64,000 bases of DNA from Leeuwenhoekiella sp. (GCA_002708845.1 PAPI01000029.1:1-64000), one strand, 5' to 3'; counted from the first letter of the stretch, positions 16,456-25,841 are shown. Notes: generated by a model not told the origin, from the sequence alone. Translations and numbers: made by a program.

Positions 16456-17313
16456 TTACTTGACTACAAGCAAAGCCGTTTTGGTGTACTCATTAAAAAG
16501 TTCTTCGGTCAAACTGCCAATCAATAATGAGGAAATATTATTATTTCCTTTATCGGAAACAACAACAAGATCCGGTTGTTGTTTTTCGATTTCGACGATA
16601 AATTTTTGACCAATGCTTTTGTCTTTAGTGTAAGCAATAGCCGTTTCATCTGGTGTTGCTACCGGGATTTTACTAAGGAATTTAGTGGATTTTTGTTGCA
16701 AATGCTTTCGGACTTTTTCAATGGCTTCCTCACGGTTTTCCTGTGGCGAAAACCGAACAGGTATCCTGTAAAAATGAACAGCACTCAGACGCGCCTTTAC
16801 ACGTTGGCGTAATTCTTCGATAAATACAAATGACTTTCTGGAAGGATTTGAAAAGTCGGTGCCCACCCAGATTTTATTGATAGGGAAAACTGCATTTTCA
16901 GGAATGCTGAGAATACTTGATTTAAGCAATCGCAACAGCTTTGAGGTTACCACTCCGGTACCTTTTGAAGGGTGTTTATTCCCAACCAGAGTCAGGTTTA
17001 TTTGATACTTGTTTGCGATGTAATTGATGAGGGATTCGGTGTTTGAATCTTCAGAAATAAGTACTTCCCAATTGGTATTTGCCGTAAACCGGTTTTCAAT
17101 TTTTTCGTTGAGTTCATCACCCAGAATTTGATCAAGATTGACCTGATCTACCTGTTCTTCAAAAAGTTCAGAAAACTCGTATTTCTTGATGTTGTGAATG
17201 AAATAAACGTTTCCTACATCAAGCTTTTCAGCAAGATACGAGCTGTAGTCAATGAGGTGGTTGTCTAGTGCTGAAAGGTCTAAAGCAACCAGTATATTTT
17301 TTACGCGTTCCAT
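16456..17313 (-). CDS. Universal stress protein with two UspA domains
   Basis: A 285-residue protein made of two UspA-like halves. Half one starts at NILVALDLSALDNH (7-20) and half two at KIWVGTDFSNPSRKS (about 148-162). The ATP-binding GxxG pattern appears as LVGNKHPSKGTG in the first half, and the second half ends DLVVVSDKGNNNISSLLIGS. It is the last gene of a porin-BCCT-Usp operon, starting two bases after the transporter's stop, so it probably serves stress-linked control of that uptake system. Confidence 0.88.
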   Translation of the reverse strand: MERVKNILVALDLSALDNHLIDYSSYLAEKLDVGNVYFIHNIKKYEFSELFEEQVDQVNLDQILGDELNEKIENRFTANTNWEVLISEDSNTESLINYIANKYQINLTLVGNKHPSKGTGVVTSKLLRLLKSSILSIPENAVFPINKIWVGTDFSNPSRKSFVFIEELRQRVKARLSAVHFYRIPVRFSPQENREEAIEKVRKHLQQKSTKFLSKIPVATPDETAIAYTKDKSIGQKFIVEIEKQQPDLVVVSDKGNNNISSLLIGSLTEELFNEYTKTALLVVK

Positions 17314-17315
17314 TT

Positions 17316-18926
17316 TTATTGGGTTTTATTTCTACGTTGAACTATTTCTTTTACGACATCTTCGTAGTCGTCCATTTGTTTTTGGGTCTTTTTCTTTTGC
17401 ATTTTGTCATAATCTTCTTTAAGTCCTTTATACAAGGAATAACACATGATGATAAGTATAACGGCAAAAGGTAATCCGGTGACAATAGTGGCCGTTTGTA
17501 AGGCTTCAAGACCGCCACCTATTAACAATACAGCCGCGACGGTACCTTCTGTAACTGCCCAAAAAATACGTTGTCCTACAGGAGCTTCAATTTTTCCACC
17601 GGAAGTCAAACTGTCGATTACCAGAGAGCCGGAGTCTGAAGAGGTAATGAAAAAACCGGCGATAAGGATCACCGCAACCACATTGATAATCATAGAAAAC
17701 GGATAATCCTGAAAGAACACAAAGAGTGCGGTAGCCACATCATCCTGAACAGCATTTACAATAGTCATGTCGCCTGAAAGAGCCTGCTGTATGGCTACAC
17801 TACCAAAAGAGGACATCCAGAAAAAAGTAACCAGGGCAGGAACCAGCAAAACTCCAAGAATAAATTCCCTTATGGTTCTACCCTTTGAGATACGGGCGAT
17901 AAACATACCCACAAACGGCGACCAACCTATCCACCAACCCCAGTAAAATACCGTCCAGTTATTTTGCCAGGATGATCCTTCATAAGTTTCTATCCAAGTT
18001 GAGATTTGCAGAAAATTGAAAAAATAACTTCCGGTGTTTTGAATAAAAGATCGAAAGATAAATAGAGTAGGCCCCAGTATTAAAGCGAGTACTAATAATA
18101 ATACGGCAATACGCATATTCCATTCACTTAAAATACGCACGCCTTTATCTACACCAAGGACTACTGATGTTGTTGCAATTACAGTTATACCGGCTATTAG
18201 AAGTACCTGTGTGAGCATTCCATCGGGGATACCAAATACGTGATTGAGTCCACTGGCTATCTGCTGTACGCCAAAGCCCAGTGATGTGGCCAGGCCAAAC
18301 AAGGTAGCCAGTACGGCAAAAATATCGATAACATCGCCTATCCATCCGTGAATTTTATCACCCAAAAAAGGATAGAATATCGAGCGTATCGTAAGCGGTA
18401 AACCTCTGGAATACGTGAAATAAGCTAGAGACAGACCTACCAGCGCATAGACACCCCAAGCGTGAAAACCCCAGTGTAAAAAGGTAAAGTTCATCGCTTC
18501 CTGAGCGGCAGCTACTGTGTTGGGTTCTGCAGTAGGCGGACTCATAAGGTGCTGTACCGGTTCGGCAACGCCAAAAAACAATAAACCAATTCCCATACCC
18601 GCACTAAAGAGCATGGCAAACCAGGATAGGGTTTTAAACTCAGGCTTGGCATTGGAACCACCTATGCGAAGTTTACCGTATCTGCCAACCGCCAGATAGA
18701 CCAGAAACACCAAAAATAGATTGATGCACAGAATAAAAAACCAGTCGGCATTTTCTGCCACAGCATTTTGAATGGTTGAAAATGCTTTCTGAGCCTGTTT
18801 CTCAAAAATAATGGTGAGCCCAATGCTGATTATGATGAATATAACCGACGTAAAAAATACCGGACCATTTACTTCCAGTCCATAAATGGATTTCTTTTCG
18901 TCACTACGTGTAATTTTCTTTGCCAT
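17316..18926 (-). CDS. BCCT-family betaine/choline/carnitine transporter
   Basis: A 536-residue inner-membrane protein with about 12 helices. It has the family segment SAGMGIGLLFFGVAEPVQHL (108-127); GMGIG is the form found in Na+-coupled betaine transporters such as BetP. The tryptophan-rich substrate box follows as FYWGWWIGWSPFVGMFIARI. It should import glycine betaine or a related quaternary amine driven by Na+. A short charged C-terminal tail (KKKTQKQMDDYEDVVKEIV) could sense osmotic state. It sits between a porin gene (14 bases upstream) and a Usp gene (2 bases downstream). Confidence 0.93.
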   Translation of the reverse strand: MAKKITRSDEKKSIYGLEVNGPVFFTSVIFIIISIGLTIIFEKQAQKAFSTIQNAVAENADWFFILCINLFLVFLVYLAVGRYGKLRIGGSNAKPEFKTLSWFAMLFSAGMGIGLLFFGVAEPVQHLMSPPTAEPNTVAAAQEAMNFTFLHWGFHAWGVYALVGLSLAYFTYSRGLPLTIRSIFYPFLGDKIHGWIGDVIDIFAVLATLFGLATSLGFGVQQIASGLNHVFGIPDGMLTQVLLIAGITVIATTSVVLGVDKGVRILSEWNMRIAVLLLVLALILGPTLFIFRSFIQNTGSYFFNFLQISTWIETYEGSSWQNNWTVFYWGWWIGWSPFVGMFIARISKGRTIREFILGVLLVPALVTFFWMSSFGSVAIQQALSGDMTIVNAVQDDVATALFVFFQDYPFSMIINVVAVILIAGFFITSSDSGSLVIDSLTSGGKIEAPVGQRIFWAVTEGTVAAVLLIGGGLEALQTATIVTGLPFAVILIIMCYSLYKGLKEDYDKMQKKKTQKQMDDYEDVVKEIVQRRNKTQ

Positions 18927-18940
18927 AGAATTCTATTCTT

Positions 18941-20083
18941 TTAAAAGTAATATCCAATATTTATATTAAACCGGGCTTCCCATTTTGCGTCTGGATTCCC
19001 GGTAGAAAAGTCATCAATAAAATTCCCGCCCAGCCAGGAATGATTATAACCCGCAGCATAATCAATATAGGTGTATATCTGTCCGGCAGAGACCAGTATG
19101 CCGGTAACGTTTTGAAACGAATCGGTAAAACCGGTTTCTTTTTTTTGCATATACCCAAAATCGTTATACAGCTCAATTTGAGATACGGGTCCCCAGTTAA
19201 TTGGAAGGGTTTTCGAAACGGCAATCGTGTACATATTAAACCGCGCTGCCACTTCATACGGCGTACCGTAGGCCCCCATTTGGATAATCTCGTTAGATTG
19301 ACCCGCTTGATTTTTTGGGTTGTGGGCAACGGTAATTGCTTCCGTTTTTAGGTTCCACTTATGCCAGTCTAGTTCGTAATGCAGCGCCAAAGCATAATGA
19401 TCGCCATTTTGGTCTGTGTCTATATTATACAGCTGCCCGTATTGCGCCGAAAATCCCAGGCGGTGATTTCCGATTACTCCCAATTTACGAAGCAGTTTGA
19501 AATTAAACTGATTGGTTTCCTTATTTCTGCCCACTACATCATACGAATACCTGCTGCTGCTGTTTTCTACATCTCCGCCAAAATTGAGTTCTTCGGCATT
19601 TTTAAAAAAAGCTATTGCATATTCCCAGTCATCATCGGTGTGCAGGTATTTTATACCCATATCGTGATCGTCTTCCAGGCCAGTATAATAGGTGATGTTG
19701 AAAAACCAGTTATGCGAATTGTATTGTTTAATTCCGAAAGGAACATACACCAATCCGGCGTGCAGCGCATTCTTTTCATTGAATTTATAGCCTACCCAGC
19801 CCTGTTTTAAAAAACCACCGCCAAAAGCCTCCGAATACCAGCGGTACTCGGCATTTAAAAACAGTTTTTTATAAGTGGCACTGGCATTTATGCGAAACAT
19901 GTCGTAGCCAAATTCTCCACCTTTGGTTTTTTGCTCGGCTTTCCATGAAGAATACACATAATTAAAACGCAAGGCTCCTCCCAGTTTGAGTACCGGTTTT
20001 TCTGCATCCTGAGCGAAAACTGACAGGGAGATCAGCAGCATCACAAGGGTGCTAAGGTGTGAACTTTGAAGGCTTAGAGACAT
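18941..20083 (-). CDS. Outer-membrane porin-like beta-barrel, first gene of the BCCT operon
   Basis: A 380-residue protein with an N-terminal signal sequence (hydrophobic LVMLLISLSVFA, cut before QDAEK) and then about 16-18 alternating beta strands ending in the C-terminal FNINIGYYF, whose terminal aromatic suits BAM recognition. There is no plug domain, so it is a passive porin rather than a TonB receptor; the pattern resembles the phosphate-selective porin OprO/OprP-like fold. It is the first gene of a three-gene unit with the BCCT transporter and Usp, which suggests it lets the same solute through the outer membrane. Confidence 0.8.
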   Translation of the reverse strand: MSLSLQSSHLSTLVMLLISLSVFAQDAEKPVLKLGGALRFNYVYSSWKAEQKTKGGEFGYDMFRINASATYKKLFLNAEYRWYSEAFGGGFLKQGWVGYKFNEKNALHAGLVYVPFGIKQYNSHNWFFNITYYTGLEDDHDMGIKYLHTDDDWEYAIAFFKNAEELNFGGDVENSSSRYSYDVVGRNKETNQFNFKLLRKLGVIGNHRLGFSAQYGQLYNIDTDQNGDHYALALHYELDWHKWNLKTEAITVAHNPKNQAGQSNEIIQMGAYGTPYEVAARFNMYTIAVSKTLPINWGPVSQIELYNDFGYMQKKETGFTDSFQNVTGILVSAGQIYTYIDYAAGYNHSWLGGNFIDDFSTGNPDAKWEARFNINIGYYF

Positions 20084-20208
20084 GCTTTGAGAAGTTGGCG
20101 GGCAAAGTAGGAGGTTTTTATTGGAACAGCTAATAATTTTCTGAGATTAATACTTTTTTATAATTTACTGATTTTTAACGAAATCGTATTCGATTAAGAT
20201 GGTTACCT

Positions 20209-20559
20209 ATGAACCCGGCCGAAAATTACATTCTAAAAACTCCGCAGCCTTACTGCGCTATTTTGCTGGAATTGCAGGTGCTTATTGAGCACAGTGCCCC
20301 AGAAGCACAGTTGCTTTTTAAATGGCACTTACCGTTTTATTACCTTGATGGAAAGATGTTTTGTTTCCTCAATTTCAGGAAGCGTTTTGTAGACTTAAGC
20401 TTTGTTTACGGTACAGACTTAAATGATCCCGATCAGCATTTAGTAGCAGGTGAAAATCGCAAGCGTCTGCGCTCCCTCAGGTATCACAATGTGGACGAAA
20501 TAGATGCTGAAGTTGTGATTGGGTTTCTAGAACAGATGAAGACTTTTCTTAAAAGTTGA
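20209..20559 (+). CDS. DUF1801 protein
   Basis: A 116-residue cytosolic protein of the DUF1801 type, a YdhG-like fold. The N-terminal helix region LELQVLIEHSAPEAQLLFKW is followed by the conserved aromatic hairpin LPFYYLDGKMFCFLNFRKRF. Members have been linked to iron handling on weak evidence; I claim only the family. It is a single gene with a terminator shared with the convergent lipoprotein gene. Confidence 0.75.
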   Translation: MNPAENYILKTPQPYCAILLELQVLIEHSAPEAQLLFKWHLPFYYLDGKMFCFLNFRKRFVDLSFVYGTDLNDPDQHLVAGENRKRLRSLRYHNVDEIDAEVVIGFLEQMKTFLKS

Positions 20560-20575
20560 TTACTGAATAAAAAAA

Positions 20576-20606
20576 ACCGTGTTAGTTTTAAACCAACACG
20601 GTTTTT
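20576..20606. terminator. Bidirectional terminator
   Basis: AACCGTGTT (20576-20584) and AACACGGTT (20594-20602) form the stem, with A and T runs on both sides, so it can end both the DUF1801 gene (plus) and the convergent TlpA-like lipoprotein gene (minus). Confidence 0.88.
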
Positions 20607-20626
20607 TGTTTTCTAAAGTCTAAGAA

Positions 20627-22540
20627 CTACTGCCCTGCAGCCAAAGCGATCATCATATCAAGTTCTTCTACCAGCCCGTCTGTATTTCCATCAAAGCCTA
20701 CCGCTTTGAATTTGATTTTACCGTCAGGCCCCAGAACAAACTTAGTCGGAATTCCCTCTACTTCATAAGCCGAAACCACATCGTATTCCCGGCTACCTTC
20801 CTCTTTGGGAGTATCCATCAATACGTTAAAGGTGTAGCTGTTTTGTTTGATGAAATCGCTAACTCCTTTTTCACGGGCTTCCCCGCTGGTGCTTTCCCAG
20901 GTGTCAATAAACAGGAATTCTACGTTTTCGTTATCGGCATATTTGGTAACCGCTTTTTGCATTCCGGGGAAGGAAACTTTACATGGACCGCACCAGGTTG
21001 CCCAGAAATCGAGCACTACGGTTTTTCCTTTTAAATCGGCCAGGGCGATTTCTTCGCCATTTAAATTTTTAAGATTGAATGTGGGTGCCTCTTCATCAAG
21101 CATTTCTTTTTTCAATTCGGCTAATGCCTTATCGTGAGCTATCTTTTCTAAGCCACTCAGATAGCTTTCAAAATCACCATCCTGATCGGTTTCTGCGTAA
21201 GCGGTAGCCAGATATTCTTTGGTTTTAGCCGTGGCATTTCCTTCTTCAACCAGTTCAGAAGCTTTTTCAAACACGTTATCATATTGCGCATCAGCTGTTA
21301 AATACTGCATGTAACGCTCATAGACATCGGGGGAAGTGCGGTCTGCAACAGCCTGTTCCTGCGCTGCAATGGCTTCTTTGACTTTACCTTGTTTGAAAAG
21401 AATCAAGCCATAGGTGTCTGCATACATTGCTTTTGTACTCTTGAGATTGTTCTCGTATTGACGCGCAGTGTAGTAATCGGGTTTATTGGATTTTTCCGCT
21501 TCAATAATGTCCAGCGATTTTTTGGATAGTTCTTCTGCAAGCTCCAGGTTTTCTCCGCTTTCGGCGTAGCCCCAGGCAATATTGTTCAGTGTAGAAGCTT
21601 TAGAAGCATCATCTCCCGCCATTGCCATATACTTTTTGAAATTTTCGGTATCCCCAACATTGAGGTATGCTTCAGCTAAACTACGGTACAGAAAATCTTT
21701 CTGAGTACCGTCTGTTCCTATCTTTTCCTTAAACTCTTCAAGTACTACATGTTTTTCTTCAGGAGTTTGAGCACCGCGCATTTTTGAAACGTAGGAATTT
21801 TGAGCCAACTGACTTTTGGGATATTTATCTACAAAGATCGCCTGTATGGAATCGATTTTAGGCTGATCTCTTTTGATTTGATACAGGGTCATTAGCTTTT
21901 GGTAATCGTCTTTGCTCAATTCACCTTTTTGTGCGTAAGCTGCAAGCTCTTCATCTATTCTGGTACCTGCGGCTTTGGCGTCTACCTGATTCATCACCCG
22001 CATATGGATGTCAAACCAATCGTCTTTAAGCTCGGGGTTTTTGTCAAGCGCCCGATTAATCGCTGCAAGTGTAGAATCTGGAGTGGTTTTCATACCATAA
22101 TACGAACCTCTGGCGAGTTTGTAAAATGCGATACCGGCCTCAGAGCCGGGAATGGGTTCGCCGCTTTCGGTATACAGATTTAAACTGTAGCCTTGCTCCT
22201 CATTAGCCTCATATTCATCATCAACTTTAAAATTAAAAATCAGGCCCTGAGCCGAATCCGGGATGGCAATACTACCTTTGTAACGCTCTCCGTCCTCTAC
22301 CAAATCGATGTCCTCTGGATAACTGTTTGTATTCACGGTGTAAACAAAAAAGGCTTCAGGAGCCAAAGTATCTGCTGTATTTTCGGGTGTGTACCACAGG
22401 CTCAAACTGTCGCCGGGCACAGGCTTAGCTTCTGAAAGCTCAAGGTTACCTATTTTAAGTGGTTCTTTTTCAGGTTTGTCTGTACACGAGATTACAGCTA
22501 AAGTGGTAAGGGCTAATGCGGAAATACGTAAGTAGTTCAT
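20627..22540 (-). CDS. Lipoprotein with TPR-like region and TlpA-type thioredoxin domain
   Basis: A 637-residue envelope protein. The signal peptide has a lipobox with Cys19 (LAVISC). Residues about 30-120 look like a beta-sandwich domain, about 150-450 are helical TPR-like repeats, and about 480-637 form a TlpA/ResA thioredoxin fold with the WATWCGPC active site (Cys517, Cys520) and a cis-Pro in VEGIPTKFVLGPDG. It is expected to be a periplasmic thiol-disulfide reductase. The long TPR spacer suggests binding to a partner protein. It is a lone gene. Confidence 0.88.
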   Translation of the reverse strand: MNYLRISALALTTLAVISCTDKPEKEPLKIGNLELSEAKPVPGDSLSLWYTPENTADTLAPEAFFVYTVNTNSYPEDIDLVEDGERYKGSIAIPDSAQGLIFNFKVDDEYEANEEQGYSLNLYTESGEPIPGSEAGIAFYKLARGSYYGMKTTPDSTLAAINRALDKNPELKDDWFDIHMRVMNQVDAKAAGTRIDEELAAYAQKGELSKDDYQKLMTLYQIKRDQPKIDSIQAIFVDKYPKSQLAQNSYVSKMRGAQTPEEKHVVLEEFKEKIGTDGTQKDFLYRSLAEAYLNVGDTENFKKYMAMAGDDASKASTLNNIAWGYAESGENLELAEELSKKSLDIIEAEKSNKPDYYTARQYENNLKSTKAMYADTYGLILFKQGKVKEAIAAQEQAVADRTSPDVYERYMQYLTADAQYDNVFEKASELVEEGNATAKTKEYLATAYAETDQDGDFESYLSGLEKIAHDKALAELKKEMLDEEAPTFNLKNLNGEEIALADLKGKTVVLDFWATWCGPCKVSFPGMQKAVTKYADNENVEFLFIDTWESTSGEAREKGVSDFIKQNSYTFNVLMDTPKEEGSREYDVVSAYEVEGIPTKFVLGPDGKIKFKAVGFDGNTDGLVEELDMMIALAAGQ

Positions 22541-22676
22541 AATAACAGTTTTTTGATTGCACTTAAAAATAATAAGAATTATGCAGAAATTTAATTCTCA
22601 ATTATTTTCGATAATTAATACAGTTAAGAGCAAATGTGATTATTAAGGAATTCCGCAAAACATGAAATGAAAAAAT

Positions 22677-22712
22677 AAAAGATTGCTAAAACTTACACTC
22701 CAGCAATCCTTT
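22677..22712 (-). terminator. Terminator of kdsA
   Basis: On the minus strand AAAGGATTGCT pairs with AGCAATCTTTT (one G-T pair) and is followed by ATTTTTTC. It lies about 30 bases after the kdsA stop. Confidence 0.75.
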
Positions 22713-22741
22713 AAAATAGAAAATTCTTAATCTGTTAAATT

Positions 22742-23560
22742 TTACTCCACAACCACTTTACGTATTGCCACCAGTTTAGTTAATAAACCTTCCAGCAAAC
22801 TAAGATCAAGCATATTGGCGCCATCACTTTTCGCGTTTTTAGGGTCAAAATGCGTTTCGATAAATAGACCGTCAACACCTGCTGCAATTCCGGCTTTGGC
22901 CATCGTGCCAATCAATTCCGGGCGGCCGCCGGTTACCCCGCTGCTTTGATTGGGTTGTTGCAAACTGTGGGTCACGTCCAGTACGGTAGGAGCATAGCTT
23001 CTCATTGTGGGGATTCCTCTAAAATCTACGATGAGATCCTGATAGCCAAACATGGTTCCGCGGTCGGTGATCCACACGTTTTCATTTCCGGTTTCGGTGA
23101 CTTTGGTAACCGCGTGTTTCATCGCTTCCGGACTCATAAACTGGCCTTTTTTCAGGTTGACGACTTTACCGGTTTCTGCTGCAGCAACAACCAGGTCAGT
23201 TTGTCTAACGAGAAACGCAGGAATTTGCAAGACATCAACATATTCGGCAGCCATTGCCGCGTCTTCGTTTACGTGAATATCGGTGACGGTAGGTACGTCA
23301 AAAGTCTCAGAAACTTTGCGTAAAATCTTTAAAGCTTTCTCATCACCAATACCTGTAAAGCTATCAATACGGCTGCGGTTGGCTTTTTTAAAACTTCCTT
23401 TAAACACATACGGAATGTTCAGTTTATCGGTAATACTTACAATCTTTTCTGCAATGCGTAAGGCCATTTCTTCGCCTTCAATGGCGCAGGGTCCGGCCAG
23501 AAGAAAGAAGTTGTTAGCGTCGGTATGTTTTATTTTGGGAATATTGGAAAGTTTCATCAT
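22742..23560 (-). CDS. kdsA: 3-deoxy-8-phosphooctulonate synthase (KDO-8-P synthase)
   Basis: A 272-residue TIM-barrel enzyme that condenses arabinose 5-phosphate with phosphoenolpyruvate, the first committed step of KDO synthesis for lipopolysaccharide. Diagnostic segments: LLAGPCAIEGEEM (about 20-32, PEP site), YVFKGSFKKANRSR (about 55-68), and the C-terminal ETHFDPKNAKSDGANM. The motifs and length match kdsA rather than the related DAHP synthases. Either of the two adjacent ATG codons may be used. A perfect -7 box (TATCTTTG) lies 16 bases upstream. Confidence 0.95.
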   Translation of the reverse strand: MMKLSNIPKIKHTDANNFFLLAGPCAIEGEEMALRIAEKIVSITDKLNIPYVFKGSFKKANRSRIDSFTGIGDEKALKILRKVSETFDVPTVTDIHVNEDAAMAAEYVDVLQIPAFLVRQTDLVVAAAETGKVVNLKKGQFMSPEAMKHAVTKVTETGNENVWITDRGTMFGYQDLIVDFRGIPTMRSYAPTVLDVTHSLQQPNQSSGVTGGRPELIGTMAKAGIAAGVDGLFIETHFDPKNAKSDGANMLDLSLLEGLLTKLVAIRKVVVE

Positions 23561-23576
23561 CTAGAATTTAAAGCTG

Positions 23577-23584
23577 CAAAGATA
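23577..23584 (-). promoter_or_regulatory. -7 promoter box of kdsA
   Basis: On the minus strand TATCTTTG, followed by CAGC, matches TAnnTTTG exactly. It implies a very short leader, 10 bases or so, before the kdsA ATG. No -33 TTG is visible at 18-21 bases. Confidence 0.55.
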
Positions 23585-23615
23585 AGGCTTTGGAAATAGG
23601 AAAAAGTTAGAATTT

Positions 23616-23690
23616 GAAAGTAGAAAGTAGAAAGTAAAACCTAGAACGTGGAAAATAAAGAGAGTGTCAGTTCGAGCGCAGTCGAGAACC
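23616..23690. repeat. Tandem GAAAGTA heptamers and a GTTCGAGCGCAGTCGAG dispersed-repeat motif
   Basis: Three tandem copies of GAAAGTA lie at 23616-23636. At 23666-23690 is GTCAGTTCGAGCGCAGTCGA followed by GAACC; its TTCGAG..GTCGAG symmetry is one I associate, from memory, with a common intergenic repeat in Flavobacteriaceae genomes. Both lie in the 465-base gap between kdsA and typA, where I find no gene. Confidence 0.45.
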
Positions 23691-23780
23691 TATTTTGATA
23701 GCAAACACCAGTTTCAAAATATAAAAGGGAAGGGATGTAAATTGAAAATTTTAATAAGAATAAAAATAATAATAGAAATA

Positions 23781-23902
23781 ACCCCGCGGCAGGGATAGTA
23801 GCGGCATCCTTTTTTGTTCCGCTAAACTTCAACCAGCCGAAGGCGATGTATCACAGGTATGAAACAAAAAAGATAGAGCGTATAGCCCGGTTGCTGCTTG
23901 AT
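23781..23902 (+). ncRNA. Structured RNA element, possibly Flavo-1-like
   Basis: Nested complementary segments define a fold of about 120 bases: outer GCGGC (23786-23790) with GCTGC (23893-23897), GGG with CCC just inside, and an inner long stem ATCCTTTTTTGTT (23807-23819) with AACAAAAAAGAT (23862-23873). The conserved-looking strands GGGATAGTAGCGGCATCC and AGATAGAGCGTATAGCCCGG recall the Flavo-1 RNA motif of Flavobacteria as I remember it; this is not checked. It lies 120 bases upstream of typA. The strand is assumed from that resemblance. Confidence 0.5.
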
Positions 23903-23994
23903 GCTGATTTTCAATTTTTTAGGAGAATTTTTTCTGGCAGCAAGCCGCCCAAATTATAATTAAAATAAGTGCTTAAAAGTCCGTTAATTAACCG

Positions 23995-24002
23995 TATCTT
24001 TG
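23995..24002 (+). promoter_or_regulatory. -7 promoter box of typA
   Basis: TATCTTTG followed by CGCCC is an exact Bacteroidota -7 box, 23 bases before the typA ATG. The downstream GCCCTTAAAATAAGGGC can form a small hairpin in the leader (CCCTTA/TAAGGG) right at the start codon, which might modulate initiation. Confidence 0.65.
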
Positions 24003-24025
24003 CGCCCTTAAAATAAGGGCATCTT

Positions 24026-25822
24026 ATGGAAATTAAAAACATTGCGATTATCGCTCACGTTGACCACGGTAAAACAACGCTGGTTGACAAAATTATGTAC
24101 CACTGTCAATTGTTTCGTGAAAACGAAAACACCGGAGATCTTATTCTGGATAACAATGACTTAGAGCGGGAACGCGGTATTACCATTACGTCTAAAAACG
24201 TATCGGTGATGTATAAAGGCACAAAAATTAATATCATTGATACTCCGGGTCACGCCGACTTTGGTGGTGAGGTAGAGCGTGTATTGAATATGGCAGATGG
24301 GGTTTTACTTCTGGTAGATGCCTTTGAAGGTCCTATGCCTCAAACCCGTTTTGTGCTTCAAAAAGCTATAGACTTAGGTCTTAAGCCTTGTGTGGTTATC
24401 AATAAAGTAGATAAAGAAAACTGTACTCCTGAAGAAGTTCACGAGAAGGTTTTTGACCTGATGTTTGAATTGGGTGCCGAAGAATGGCAGCTTGATTTCC
24501 CTACCGTTTACGGTTCTGCAAAGAATAACTGGATGAGCGATCATTGGGAAAATGAAACCGAAAATATAGAGCCGCTTCTTGATATGGTTATGGATCATAT
24601 TCCGGCTCCTAAAATTGAAGAAGGTAGCGTTCAAATGCTTATTACTTCTCTTGATTTCTCTTCGTTTACCGGTCGTATCGCGATAGGTCGTTTACAACGC
24701 GGAACCTTGAAAGAAGGTATGAACGTTTCGTTAGTAAAGCGTGACGGAAGCATCAAGAAAACCAAAATAAAAGAATTACACACCTTTGAAGGTCTGGGAC
24801 GTCTTAAAGTTGAAGAAGTACAGGCAGGTGATATTTGTGCTTTGGTAGGTATTGAAGGTTTTGAGATTGGCGACACGGTTGCTGATTTTGAAAATCCGGA
24901 AGGTTTAAAAACTATCGCGATTGACGAGCCTACAATGAGTATGTTGTTTACCATTAACGATTCTCCGTTTTTTGGTAAAGACGGTAAGTTTGTGACTTCG
25001 CGTCACATTAAAGACCGTTTGTTTAAAGAATTAGAAAAGAACCTGGCACTACGCGTTGAAGAAACCAATAGTGCAGATAAATTTATGGTCTTTGGCCGTG
25101 GGGTATTGCACCTTTCGGTATTGATCGAGACGATGCGTCGTGAAGGATATGAGCTTCAAATCGGGCAGCCACAGGTAATCATCAAAGAAATTGATGGTGT
25201 TAAATGTGAGCCTATCGAAGAACTAACGATCGATTTACCGGAAAATGTATCTGGTAAAGCAGTTGAGATGGTATCAATCCGTAAAGGGGAGATGTTAAGT
25301 ATGGAAGCGAAAGGCGAGCGAATGGTTTGTCAGTTTTTAATTCCATCGCGCGGAATCATCGGTTTGCGTAACCAGTTGCTTACGGCGACTGCCGGTGAGG
25401 CGATTATGGCACACCGTTTTCTTGAATATCAGCCTTTAAAAGGAGACATTCCGGGTCGTAACAACGGTTCGCTTGTTTCTATGGAAAAAGGTACAGCAAT
25501 CCCGTATTCTATTGATAAACTTCAGGATCGTGGTAAATTCTTCGTAGATCCGGGTGAGGATATTTATGAAGGTCAGGTTATTGGTGAAAACAGCCGTCAG
25601 GATGATATGACCGTTAACATTACCAAGACTAAAAAGTTATCTAACGTACGTTCTTCTGGAGCAGATGATAAAGCGAAGATTGTACCTGCAATCAAGTTTT
25701 CACTGGAAGAAGCGTTAGAATACATTCAAAAAGACGAATACGTAGAGGTGACTCCAAACTACCTGCGTCTCCGCAAAATTTTGTTGACCGAAAATGAGCG
25801 CAAGCGTAATAAAACGGTTTAA
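24026..25822 (+). CDS. typA: Ribosome-associated GTPase TypA/BipA
   Basis: A 598-residue translational GTPase related to EF-G. G1 is AHVDHGKT (10-17), the switch I region has ERGITITSKN, G3 is DTPGHADFGGEV, and G4 is NKVD. An EF-Tu-like domain II follows, then an EF-G C-terminal fold and the BipA-specific C-terminal domain ending in LRKILLTENERKRNK. It aids 50S assembly and growth under stress. Length is normal, it has its own promoter box, and it ends in a strong terminator. Confidence 0.97.
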   Translation: MEIKNIAIIAHVDHGKTTLVDKIMYHCQLFRENENTGDLILDNNDLERERGITITSKNVSVMYKGTKINIIDTPGHADFGGEVERVLNMADGVLLLVDAFEGPMPQTRFVLQKAIDLGLKPCVVINKVDKENCTPEEVHEKVFDLMFELGAEEWQLDFPTVYGSAKNNWMSDHWENETENIEPLLDMVMDHIPAPKIEEGSVQMLITSLDFSSFTGRIAIGRLQRGTLKEGMNVSLVKRDGSIKKTKIKELHTFEGLGRLKVEEVQAGDICALVGIEGFEIGDTVADFENPEGLKTIAIDEPTMSMLFTINDSPFFGKDGKFVTSRHIKDRLFKELEKNLALRVEETNSADKFMVFGRGVLHLSVLIETMRREGYELQIGQPQVIIKEIDGVKCEPIEELTIDLPENVSGKAVEMVSIRKGEMLSMEAKGERMVCQFLIPSRGIIGLRNQLLTATAGEAIMAHRFLEYQPLKGDIPGRNNGSLVSMEKGTAIPYSIDKLQDRGKFFVDPGEDIYEGQVIGENSRQDDMTVNITKTKKLSNVRSSGADDKAKIVPAIKFSLEEALEYIQKDEYVEVTPNYLRLRKILLTENERKRNKTV

Positions 25823-25841
25823 ACGTTGTTTATTGTAATTG

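Noticed and set aside
23616..23636. GAAAGTA tandem as a regulatory site
   Set aside because: Typical slippage-like filler of flavobacterial gaps; no promoter elements are linked to it.
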